A DNA stretch of 64,000 nucleotides from Orychophragmus violaceus (Eukaryota; Streptophyta; Magnoliopsida; Brassicales; Brassicaceae), in assembly GCA_030180135.1 (NCBI GenBank), contig CM058237.1, forward strand, positions 39,763,126 to 39,827,125, written 5' to 3'. A model generated the notes under the pieces. That model worked only from the letters and a program-made list of their open reading frames with translations, was not told where the DNA came from and did not search any database. How positions within the stretch are numbered: the first letter of the stretch is position 1; the number at the start of each line of letters is the position of its first letter. Below are positions 33,845 to 44,290 of this stretch, piece by piece. The position numbers and the translations under genes are program-made.

Positions 33845-34109
33845 AGTTTTTGGTGCCGTTGCCGGGGACTCTTAGAGTCTTCGCTAGGATCGAACTTAGG
33901 GTTTTTACTAGGATTTTTATTGTTTTTGTTTGTTTGTTTTTTTTTTTTTTAAGTTACTAATTTTTCTCTGTTTTCTCTCTGTCGCAGGTACCGATTTCGC
34001 TTTGCGACGATCGTTGCACCTTTGTGTCGATCGTCACTAGGCGATTCTGAGATTGAATCGATCGTTGCATCTCTTTCATCGATCGTTTCTTGACGATTAC
34101 AGACAGTTT

Positions 34110-35951
34110 ATGCAGACGCGTGAAACTCGAAGTAATCAGAACTTGAACCTCGTAAATCTCGGACTTGAAGAACTTGGACGTCGAGAGAGGACTAACAGAA
34201 GAGAAAGAAGAGCAAGGATGGTGGTACAGAAGGTAATCATTATGCCTGATGCTCAAGGTACCCTGAGGGACCGAGATAACAATCCGTACAATGCTGCTGG
34301 GCATAGGATTGATGCTGAAGGGAATGTAATCCGTGATCCTCCTGAGCAACCGCAACAGGAGCAGAACGAAGGTCAAAGACAGGCCCAAGGTAGACAGATG
34401 GTTGTCCATGAGAGGACTTTAGCTGACTACAACAGACCGGATGAGTTTCATGCAAACCGATCAGCTCTTGTGATGCCTGGTTTTGAGAGGAATGATTTTG
34501 AGATCAAAACCATCGACTACTCGCTGATGTGACAGAATGCCTTCCATGGTCATCCCACGGAGCAACCTATGGATCACATTGATCAGTTTGAGGATATAAT
34601 CACTGGCATGAAGTATGATGGAGTTTGCCAGAATTATCTGTTTCTCAAGCTCTTTCCATACAGTCTCGCTGGAGACGCTGCTGCATGGCTGAAGCAACTG
34701 CCGCATGGGCAGTTTGATACTTGGGCAGCCCTGAAGAGTGAGTTCCTACGTCACTTCTACGATGATGCACGCTCTGATCAGTCCAGACAGGACATACTCA
34801 CCTTTTCCCAAGGTCCTACTGAGCCTCTTAAGACTGCCTGGATGAGATTCAAGAAGTACCAGCGTGACTGCCCACACCATGGATTTACTGAGGTCACATT
34901 GCTAGGTATCTTCTTCAGAGGCATAGATCTTCCATATCAGTCTACACTGGATAACTCCAGCAATGCAAATTTCAACACCAAGACTCCTGCACAAGCTAAG
35001 CAGTTGATTGATAACCTAGTGAGCAGCAACAGTTGCAAGACTATGGATGAGAGGAGGAAGAAATCTGGTGGAAGTGTAGAGAATTCGGAGATTGCTGATA
35101 TTAGATCTAAGCTGGACACAGTTTGTAATCTTCTAGCTGGTAAGAAAGCTGTCCACTTTGCCCAAGATGTTGAGGTAATTCAGACTGAGGAGGACACTCA
35201 GGAAGAAGATGTGAATTACATTGGAGGATCTGGTTTCCAAGGTAATAGATTTGGTAATCAGCAAGGAAACATGTTCTTCAATGGAGGACAGAAGAGTGCC
35301 TTCATAGGCAATCAGAACTCAGCTGGTTTTGGACAGACTAGTGGTTTTCAGAAACCTTTTGGACAAGGTACTCAGAGAACCTATGGATCTTCATCTTATC
35401 AGACTCCTCCTGCAGCCACTGCTCATGAGAATAAGATGGAGGCAATGATGAAACAGCTGCTGGAGAGTCAGACTAAGAGTGTTGTAGACTTCGACAAGAA
35501 GATAGGTACAGTCTATGAGGAGCTGAATGGGAAATTTGAATTGCTGAGCGCACATATGAAGGAGCTTGATGCTAAGGTCGCAAGAACTGATGGATATGCT
35601 CAGAGGGAAGATGGATATCTCCCAGGGTGGACTGATGCTAATCCCAAGTACCAATGCAATGCAGTGACATTGAGAAGTGGTAAGGAGTTGTTACCAGGCC
35701 AGAGAAGGCAGTTGAGTGTTGAAGAACTCGTGGAAATTGAAGAATTGGAAGATGGGATCCGTGACATTCGCAATGTATCGATCGACGCCACCAAGCAACG
35801 GTCGATGCAAAGCGATAACGAAGAAACTGTCGTCACAAAGTCACCCAGCAACGATCGACACAACGCCAGTGACGGTCGATGCAAGGCGACTGCAGAGAGC
35901 TCAAAACCAGAGAAACCGAAACAGTCGACCGAGAGGGTTTACAAACCTTAG
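34110..35951 (+). pseudogene. Athila gag, with internal stops
   Basis: The frame starts best at the ATG at 34110 (MQTRETRSNQNL). A TGA at 34530-34532 interrupts it, and the same frame resumes with NAFHGHPTEQPMDHI. The gag core follows (LFPYSLAGDAAAWLKQLP, FLRHFYDDAR, CPHHGF). A second half has Gly/Asn/Gln-rich and charged stretches, and then a segment rich in GTCGATCG-type motifs (35,775-35,885), which translates as Ser-Ile-Asp-like repeats. A TAG at 35949 ends the frame before PYPKNPRKA, where gag normally continues into the protease region. Confidence 0.87.
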
Positions 35952-38900
35952 GTACCTTATCCCAAGAATCCCAGAAAGGCTAAAAACGATAGGCAGTATG
36001 CCAAATGCAAGGAGTTCATTAAAAAGGTGAAAGTTGAAGTGCTTTTGATTGACTCCATGGAAACCTCTCATGTGATGAGAAGATATATTAAGGATATGAT
36101 TGCTGGGAAGTGGTCTGACGAGGAGAGTGTAATGATGATCAATGAGGTGTGTAGTGCAGTGATTCAGGGCAGAATTCCTGAGAAGTTAAAAGATCCAGGA
36201 AGCTTTGTACTAGATTGTGCTATCTACAGGGAGAGATTCGAAAGGTCTCTATGCGATCTTGGTTCCAGTGTGAATCTTATGCCTCTCTCAGTTGCTAAGA
36301 GGCTCGGGATGACTGACTTTATGCCCACTAGGATATCACTGGTTTTGGCAGATAGAACAATCAGGATTCCCGAAGGATTATTGGAGGATGTGCCCATAAT
36401 GATTGGCCAATGTGTGATTCCTACTGACTTTGTGGTTCTATAGTATGGAGAGGAACCAAAGGATCCACTAATTTTAGGCAGGCCTTTCTTAGCTACAGCT
36501 GGTGCGATGATTGACTGTCAAGGAGGGAGAATAGTTCTGAATGTGGGTGATCTGAAGATGATTTTTGATATGGACAAGCTGGCAAAGAGACCGACCATCG
36601 ACGGACTGACCTTCTATGTTGACACACTAGGTGATTTGGCTGCAGAGTACTTTCACAAGTCACATGCTGAAGATCCACTAGAAAGAGCTTTACTGAGCTC
36701 TATATGGGAGCTGGAGTACCTGCAGGACGAGCCAGCAATATGCTATGCAAGACTGATGGATTCGGTTGAAGTGGCGACGAAGGTGGAAGTGTCTGACGCG
36801 ACGATGCAACGATCGACACCAACTAAGCATCGGTCATTGCAAGTCGACAGAGAATGGGCCGAGGATAAAGCTCCGAAAATAGAGCTGAAACAACTTCCAT
36901 ACGGGCTAAGGTACGCATTTCTTGGACCGAATTCAACCTATCCAGTGATTGTCAATGCTAGTTTGAACAACGCAGAGCTCACTTTACTGCTAAGCAAGCT
37001 GCGCAAGCATCGCAAAGCTCTTGGCTATTCTCTTGATGACATTTCAGGTATCTCACCAGAGCTGTGCATGCATCGGATACATCTTGAGGATGAGTCTAAG
37101 ACATCTGTTGAGCATCAGAGAAGACTTAATCCTAATCTACAGGAAGTGGTTAAGAAGGAGATTTTGAAACTCCTGGATGCTGGGATTATCTATCCTATTT
37201 CAGACAGTGATTGGGTAAGTCCAGTCCATGTAGTGCCTAAGAAGAGCGGAGTTACAGTTGTGAAGAATGAGAAGAATGAGTTGATCCCCACTAGGACTGT
37301 AACAGGACACAGGATGTGCATAGATTACAGGAAGCTGAATGCTGCAACCAGGAAGGATCACTTTCCATTGCCTTTTATTGATCAGATGCTGGAGAGGTTA
37401 GCTAATCATCCTTACTATTGCTTCCTCGATGGATACTCAGGTTTCTTTCAGATTCCTATCCACCCAGAAGATCAGGGAAAGACCACTTTCACTTGTCCAT
37501 ATGGCACATTTGCTTACCGTAGGATGCCTTTTGGACTCTGTAATGCTCCTGCCACCTTCCAGAGACGCATGATGTCCATATTCACTGATATGATTGAGGA
37601 CTTTATGGAGGTATTCATGGATGACTTCTCAGTCTATGGATCATCTTATAATGAATGTTTAGATAATCTGTGCAAGGTGCTGACTAGATGCGAAGAGAAG
37701 CACTTGGTCCTTAACTGGGAAAAATGCCACTTCATGGTCAGAGATGGTATTTTTCTTGGACATAAAGTATCTGAAGCAGGGATCGAAGTGGACCGTGCTA
37801 AGATTGAGGTATTGACCAACCTTCAGGCGCCTGATTCTGTTAAGTCTATAAAAAGATTGCTAGGCCACTAACTGCTCTGCTGTGTAAGGATACCAAATTT
37901 GAGTTCAATGCAGACTGTCAGGCTGCATTTGAACAAATCAAGCTAGCATTAGTGAGTGCTCCAATTGTTCAGCCACCAGATTGGGATCTACCTTTTGAAG
38001 TTATGTGTGATGCAAGTGACTTTGATGTAGGAGCTGTTCTGGGATAGAAGAAGGACAGAAAGCTTCATGCTATCTATTATGCTAGTAGGACACTAGATGA
38101 TGCGCAGAGAAACTATGCAACCACGGAGAAGAAGCTGTTGGCTGTTGTCTTTGCATTTGAGAAATTCCGCCCCTATCTTGTTGGCTCCAAGGTGATTGTT
38201 CATACTGATCATTCAGCCCTGAAGTATCTGATGCAGAAGAAGGATGCTAAGCCAAGATTGTTGAGATGGATTCTGTTGCTTCAGGAGTTTGATATTGAAG
38301 TGAGGGACAAGAAGGGAGTTGAGAATGGAGTTGTTGATCATCTTTCGAGGATGCTAGTAGAGGAAGACGTGCCCATCAATGATTATTTGCCTGAGGAAAA
38401 CGTCAATATGGTTGGTACAATTTTTCAAACAGATTTGGGCAGAGAGTTGCAGAACTGTCGGGATAATCGCACAGTGTCGATCGATGCGACATTGGCAACG
38501 GTCGATGCAAATATCGGGGAAGCAACGGTCGACGCATACACACGCAACGGTCGATGCATACCTGATACGAACCGAGAATCCTTAAGTATCAGAATTGGGA
38601 ATTATGACTTCGAAATTGCTGCTGTAGCAACCACTGATCGACCCTGGTATGCAGATATAGCTAATTACCTTGCTGCTGAGACTGAACCAGATGGTTTAAA
38701 GGGTTATGCAAAGAAAAATTTCTTTAGGGAACTTAGAAGATACTACTGGGATGATCCTTATCTCTATAAGCACTGTTCAGATGGTCTTTACAGGAGATGC
38801 GTTGCTGAATCAGAAGTTCCAGACATCCTCTTCCACTGTCATGGATCAGATTATGCTGGATATTTTGCTACATTCAAGACTGTGTCTAAAGTTCTGCAAG

Positions 38901-39934
38901 CAGGTTTCTGGTGGCCTACAATGTTTAGAGACACTCATTCTTTCATCTCTCAGTGTGATGCCTGTCAGAGGAGAGGGAAAATAAGCAAGAAGCATGAGAT
39001 TCCTCAGAATTTCATTCTGGAAGTTGAGATTTTCGATTGCTGGGGCATAGATTTCACGGGTCCTTTTCCCTCATCCTATGGGAATAATTTCATCTTGGTT
39101 GCTGTGGATTATGTGTCTAAGTGGGTAGAAGCACTAGCTAGTCCAACCAATGATTCTTCGGTAGTCATTAAGCTGTTTAAAACCATCATATTCCCCAGAT
39201 TTGGAGTGCCTCGTATAGTGATTAGTGATGGAGGATCTCATTTTATCAATAAGGTCTTCGAGAAGCTGCTGAAGAAGCATGGAGTTCATCACCGAGTCGC
39301 TACTCCTTATCACCCTCAGACTAGTGGACAAGTCGAGGTTTCTAACAGGCAGATTAAGGAGATCCTTGAGAAGACAGTTGGAAAGACAAGGAAAGATTGG
39401 GCAGCAAAGTTGGATGATGCATTATGGGCTTACATGACAGCATTCAAGACACCACTTGGGACCACTCCTTTCCATCTGCTATATGGAAAAGCATGTCATC
39501 TGCCAGTAGAGCTTGAGCACAAAGCAGCATGGGCTGTAAAACAGATGAACTTTGATCTTAAATCTGCTGCAGAGAGGAGATTAGTGCAGCTTAATGAGTT
39601 GGATGAGATTAGACATTTTGCCTATGAGAACTCAAAGCTGTACAAGGAGAGGACTAAGGCATATCATGACAAGAAGATTGTCTCCAGACAGTTTGAGCCT
39701 AATGATCAGGTACTTTTGTATAACTCTCGTTTGCATTTGTTTCCAGGTAAGCTGAAATCAAGATGGTCTGGTCCTTTCACGATCAAAGAAGTGCGTCCAT
39801 ATGGAGCTGTCGTTCTAACTGGCAAGGAAGGTAATGAATTCACTGTGAACAGACAGAGGGTGAAACATTATTGGGCGAAGGACGAGATTCCAGAAGGTCA
39901 GATTCTGCCTCTGGATGAAGCACCGTCTACCTAA
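35952..39934 (+). pseudogene. Athila protease-RT-RNase H-integrase, with stops and a deletion
   Basis: A protease-like CDLGSSVNLMPLSVAKRLG lies near 36,255. RT includes HRMCIDYRKLNAATRKDHFP, RRMPFGLCNAPATFQ and VFMDDFSVYG. RNase H includes VMCDASDFDVGA and YATTEKKLLAVVFAFEKF. Integrase has the finger CDACQRRGK and core residues in GIDFTGPFPSS, VISDGGSHF and TSGQVEVSN. Lesions seen: TAG at 36441; a deletion near 37,868 that removes the GFYRRFIKDF-type segment between LLGH and TALLC and shifts the frame; and TAG at ~38,045 where the family has Gln (GAVLG-KKD). The integrase half (38,138-39,934) is otherwise open. Confidence 0.9.
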
Positions 39935-41270
39935 ATCAGTTGAAGCGTCAAGCTATTGACGTTAAACAAGCGCTGAGTGCGAGGCAACCCACTGTTTTCG
40001 TTTTTTGCATTTTAATTTTAGTATTTTTGTAGGATTTTACGTTTTGTTTCTGGTTTTGGTGAGTTTTTGTTTGCAGGTCTCGGACAAATCGCAGTGCGTC
40101 GATCGGCACACCACTGTGTCGATCGTAACAACACGATCGAAATCGCATTGCAGCGATCGTTGCGGTCCTGAGAAACGATCGATCACACACGAAAATCGCC
40201 TAGCAACGGTCGATGCACCTAGTGCAACGATCGATGCCTGAGCGACAGAGGTAAAACCCGACAGAACTCAACCATTCCTTAAACAAATTTTTCTTTCTTT
40301 TTACCAATCCTTCGCTTGACACTACTGGGAACAGTGTGTCTTAAGTGTGGGGGGAGGTTCTACTAACTTCTTTCTTCTGTTTTCTTAGAGTCATTTAAAT
40401 TTTTCAAAATTTGTTTTATTGAGTTAAAATAGTTTAAATAGGAAACAAGGATTTTTTGAGAAGATTAGCAGCACTTGCAGGAACTTAAGTAACCATTGGG
40501 ATGAAACTGCAGATTATCTCTGACTATTAGAAAACCCAGACACGGATCAACCTACTGAGGACACCCACATCGCTTCAGGTATCAGAGGATCCTTTTACTG
40601 ACTTCAAACTTAATACTGACTTAGATTTCTCACCTAAGGGCTTGGTATACTTTGTGTCGGATTCCCTTGTTAGTTCTGACACAGCCTGTAAACCTGTCCT
40701 ATTTGGTTCCCTTCTCCCCTTCCATAAAAAAAAGAAGATAATAAACTGAGGATGAGTTAGTAACTCCGAAGTGGTCATGGGAATGGTAGCTACAACTTTC
40801 ATATCCTGTGCATCCATGGAATGTGTCCAAAGTACACCCCTTAACGGGAAGAGCACTGATAAAAAATGATATCCAATGGGGAAAAATCAGAATTCTAAGG
40901 AAGGGAAAAGAGAAGAAAGGGACTAGAGAAAGATAGTATGGTGGTCTAGAGCTGATAAGGTGAGAGTCCATGTGCCTTTGATCGATACTCCTTAGGTGAG
41001 ACCGCACTTAAATACTTGCAGAAATCAGTAGGGAGAATTTGAATGCGTGAATGTGATTGTGGAGTTTACTTAGGACAGTTGCTAAGTGTGGGGGAAGTAT
41101 ATGTTGGTCTTGATGTCTGCAGGTTGATTCTTTCATGTGGTTTACTAAGGGGAATCTGAGTGTTGCTGCTTCTAAGATGAAAAGAGTTTCTGAAGAGTTT
41201 TCAAACCTCTTCACTACATTCTAGTTCTCTGTTTTGCTTGAGGGCAAGCAAAGGCTAAGTGTGGGGGAGT
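39935..41270. other. Athila 3' internal non-coding region with polypurine tract
   Basis: Between pol and the 3' LTR there is no open frame of note. Palindrome-type motifs (TCGATCGGCAC, CGATCGTTGC, CGGTCGATGC) cluster at 40,090-40,235. AAGTGTGGGGGGAGGTT at ~40,336 resembles an additional internal purine tract. The true PPT abuts the LTR at 41257-41270. In other Athila elements this position can carry an env-like gene; none is visible here. Confidence 0.75.
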
Positions 41271-42420
41271 TGATATATCATGGTTTTTACCGGTTTTATG
41301 CCATGATATAATTGTGTTTTAGAGTCCTTTTGTGTTCTTTTAGAGTCTATTACAGGTATAATCAGGTTTGGAGGAAAATTAGAGATATTGGAGCATTTTG
41401 GGGATTTTTGGAGTGTTTGGCCGAGAGATTGAGCTCACTGTTCAGAAATCCGGATTGCATCGATCGACACACTAGCGAGTTGGGCCGATTCGGCGGTTTA
41501 ATGAAGATTTAAGATTTTGCACTTTTGCCCAGAAGTTTCCAATATTTACAAAGAAGCCCCAGCCGAGATTAAGCCTATATAATTAGGATTTTGGTGTTTA
41601 TTTTAGATACGCTTTCATAATTAAGAGCAGAGAGTTTTTAGAGCTATTGGGGCTGATCTGATCTTGTACTTCACTTTATTTTGGAGAAGATTTCGAACCC
41701 CTTTATTTATTTAATCTCTTTTATGATTTCTATTTATTCATTGATTATGCTTTCATATTCTATGTCTGAGTAGATTCATAGTTATGTTTAGGGTTTCTCA
41801 TTAAGGATTTCATGACTTGCTAGACTTGTTTAATTCAGTTAAGGATTCACATGAATAGAATGTTCTTCGATCTAAATTGAGTTTAATGCTAGTTCTAACC
41901 TGATCAATTAGAATCTAGATCTTAGGTTGCTAAATACGACACGAGAGTGTGGTTTAGAATCTGAACTACTCGCAAAGGAATTTGGTTTAGTTTAATTGTG
42001 AACATATCGAACTTGAAATTAATGCTGATTTAATCTGTTAGTAATTGCAAAGGAATTTGGATTGCTGCACTTAGACTTAGAGAATTCTCGCAAAGAGATT
42101 TGGTTAATTCTATATCCGTGATTTGAGTTCTAGAACTGTGCTCAATTAGATCCTGGCTGATTGATTTGTCTGCTTGTCTGATTTCCTGAGAACATCCTAG
42201 ACTTAGCGCCTTTAATTGACTGCTTTCACCACCGATAATCTGCTACTTGTTTACTTTCTCGCTTTGCTATTTAGTTTACTACAAATTGCTTTTTTTTTAG
42301 TTTAAATCTCTACAGTTCTAATCTATCGAGACTAGAGTCTCTGTGGATTCGATACCTTATATACTACAATCACTTAACTGTGCACTTGCAGTAGAATAGG
42401 ATTAAAACCTTACCCTATCA
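41271..42420 (+). repeat. 3' LTR of the Athila-type element
   Basis: It is 42 bp shorter than the 5' LTR. It lacks one 21-bp palindromic unit (near 41,470) and a ~22-bp stretch near 41,970, and carries scattered substitutions. Confidence 0.94.
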
Positions 42421-42449
42421 TCTTGAAAGCTTGATTTGGATCTACAGGT

Positions 42450-42596
42450 TTGTCCGAGCTTAATAGCGTGCCTTCTTATGGAGTGATTGTGATTTGTGGA
42501 AGACGATCGGAGATGGAAGATTCTGTCTCGACGGTTCCTATATTCCTTCAAGTTCCGTCAATTTCGTCGCTCGATGGTGGTCGAGTCGCTAATTTC
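42450..42596 (+). pseudogene. Clade A PP2C fragment (ABI1/ABI2/HAB-like), exon remnant
   Basis: A 44-residue stretch reads SELNSVPSYGVIVICGRR, SEMEDSVSTVPIFLQ and VPSISSLDGG. It aligns with the start of the phosphatase domain of clade A PP2Cs, the ABA co-receptor phosphatases (ICGRRPEMEDSVSTIPRFLQ in ABI2). It is preceded by an acceptor-like CTACAG. After DGG the match is lost: the metal-binding FFGVYDGHGG segment is missing and an unrelated tail leads to a stop. The Athila element inserted 24 bases upstream. Only this piece was found, so it is a pseudogene or captured fragment. Confidence 0.72.
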
Positions 42597-43593
42597 GTCG
42601 CTTTATGTTTGCTATGGCCATGGTTGTTCTCGGTTAAGAAAAATTAATTTGTTTCGATTGTGAGTTTTTAGTGTTCCGATTAGAAATTGAGTAGCAAAGT
42701 GCAAAATCTTGGATCTAGATCTGATTGGTTTGTGTGTGTTTAGGTGGCGATTTATTGCTGTGAGAGATATCTCAACACGAGAAGGAGGCTTCCCAAGGCT
42801 AGCACACTGTCTTTCGGTCTGTACAGTGAATTGGCCGGTGGCTCTTAGATTGACGGAGATACGAAGACGAGAAGAACAATACCAGTGGGCTGTTCTCTCA
42901 TGTTGATTTCGTCAGAACGGAACATGTTTATGGTCATCCTTACCGTTGAATTCCTCCCCGGAGAGCTTCACGCCGCTGCCGTCATTACACAAAAGTGAAT
43001 TTCGTACTGACTGGAAATACGACAGGTAAGGTATGGTCTCCGCAGTTTTCCGTTCTTCTTTCTTTTGTTCGTACGTGACAATTGATTTGTGTATATTTCG
43101 GTGATACCTCAGGTCGTCGACAGTGAACTTGACTTAGAATACAAGAAACACGATCTACTGAGAGCTGTTCAAGAAAGTCAAAGGACTCACTGCCACTTCT
43201 GCTCAACTATCTGTCATCGAGGAACCTCTGGTACAGTAATTGTGTGAGATATTGTTGCGGTATGGTAGAGTGAAGAGATTGTTTAATCTGTTTTAATGAG
43301 TTCGGATTTCGTAGAAACTTTTCAGGTGACTGTTTAAGGGTTTAATGGCGGTGAAGCCATTGATCTAATGAAGTTAGATGGAACATGAAGGCTACAATAT
43401 ACATATGTACCTGATGTTCTTATTCTGTTTGAAGCTGCCTCAAGATTTCCTTTCTTTCAGGTGGTGATGATGATGTTTACGATCAGACAGCGGAGAGAGA
43501 CATGGACCTGAGTTTCCTTTGTTAGTTTTTATCATGTTAGTCAGATCTTTCAGAAGTTTCAGTGCAGAGATCAATCTGCGGGCGATGGAATGA
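42597..43593. other. Unidentified gene-like sequence between PP2C fragment and Tat element
   Basis: About 1 kb has exon-like composition and several plausible splice sites (for example CAGGTAAGG near 43,024), but every frame is short and I recognise no domain. It could hold the missing 5' part of the RPA1-like gene at 54,256 or more captured fragments; nothing seen decides this. Confidence 0.35.
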
Positions 43594-44233
43594 TGTTATA
43601 GGTGGGCTTAGCACCCCACCACTTAGAAGGCCCAGGATTTATTCTCCATACAAAGGCCGGCCCAACAGAAACAAAACGGCCCAACAACAACAGGAGCCCA
43701 AATACGTACGTTCGAGTGCAGCCTGTCACCCCCGGCTCGGCTCGGCTAAGCCGAGCAAAAGCAAGTCGGCTTGGCTACGCTAACGGCCAAAAGAACGTAC
43801 GGCTCAGCCCATCTCGTCACCAAGTACGGCCCAATCCGCACGAACTCGACAAACGGTCAACGGCCTGTAAAAAGTACGACCATTTTTTACTATAAATAGG
43901 AGTCGTCACTGTACATTAATGTAACTTTTTTGGAATTTGTGCACTTCTCACTACTTTCTCTCTCTAGAGTCAATTTCCCGAATTGTAAACCGAGCACGTC
44001 TTTCGACCTGCTCGGGGATCTGAATACCAACTACGCTCGTTACCGAGCATATCACTGTCAACAAAGAACCCCGAACACAATCTTCTTCTCGTTCGTCCCG
44101 AGCATTACCTTTACTCTTGCTCATCTCTGAATCTAGTCGGTTCTCTCTCAAGAACAACTTAGCTCCTTCGGACCGAGCACGTCAACCCTCTAGCAAGACG
44201 CGCATATCAACCTCGTGACCATCTCGGTTATCA
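43594..44233 (+). repeat. 5' LTR of Tat element 1
   Basis: This is 640 bp, from TGTTATAGGTGGG to GGTTATCA. It contains GGCTCGGCTCGGCT-type GC-rich repeats near 43,735 and a TATA box at 43891. Confidence 0.88.
43891..43899 (+). promoter_or_regulatory. TATA box of the Tat element 1 LTR
   Basis: TATAAATAG lies in the middle of the LTR, followed ~30 bases later by the likely RNA start region. The second Tat copy has the same site with a four-base duplication (TATAAATAAATAG, ~56,233). Confidence 0.7.
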
Positions 44234-44290
44234 CAATTGGCGCCGACTGTGGGGAAATAAGTTTTTCTTCACTAACGGACAGATTCAGCG

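Larger units (their letters stand above)
32653..42420 (+). mobile_element. Athila-type Ty3/gypsy element, decayed
   Basis: LTRs at 32653-33844 (1,192 bp) and 41271-42420 (1,150 bp) begin TGATATATCATGG and end ACCCTATCA. The TSD TCTTG is at 32648-32652 and 42421-42425. PBS TGGTGCCGTTGCCGGGGA (33851-33868) is the Athila-type primer site, usually assigned to tRNA-Asp. Internally come gag, a DLG-type protease, RT with FMDDFSVYG, RNase H and integrase, then ~1.3 kb without an open frame and the PPT AAGTGTGGGGGAGT (41257-41270). I see no env-like gene. Several stops and an internal deletion make it inactive. LTR divergence is clearly higher than in the chromovirus and copia elements, so it is older. 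Confidence 0.93.

Noticed and set aside
34937..35884. Minus-strand frames opposite Athila gag
   Set aside because: Shadow frames: the + strand carries the recognisable gag core and the conserved order into pol.
39935..41270. Possible env-like gene in the Athila 3' region
   Set aside because: No frame above ~100 codons, and no signal peptide or membrane pattern consistent across the region.
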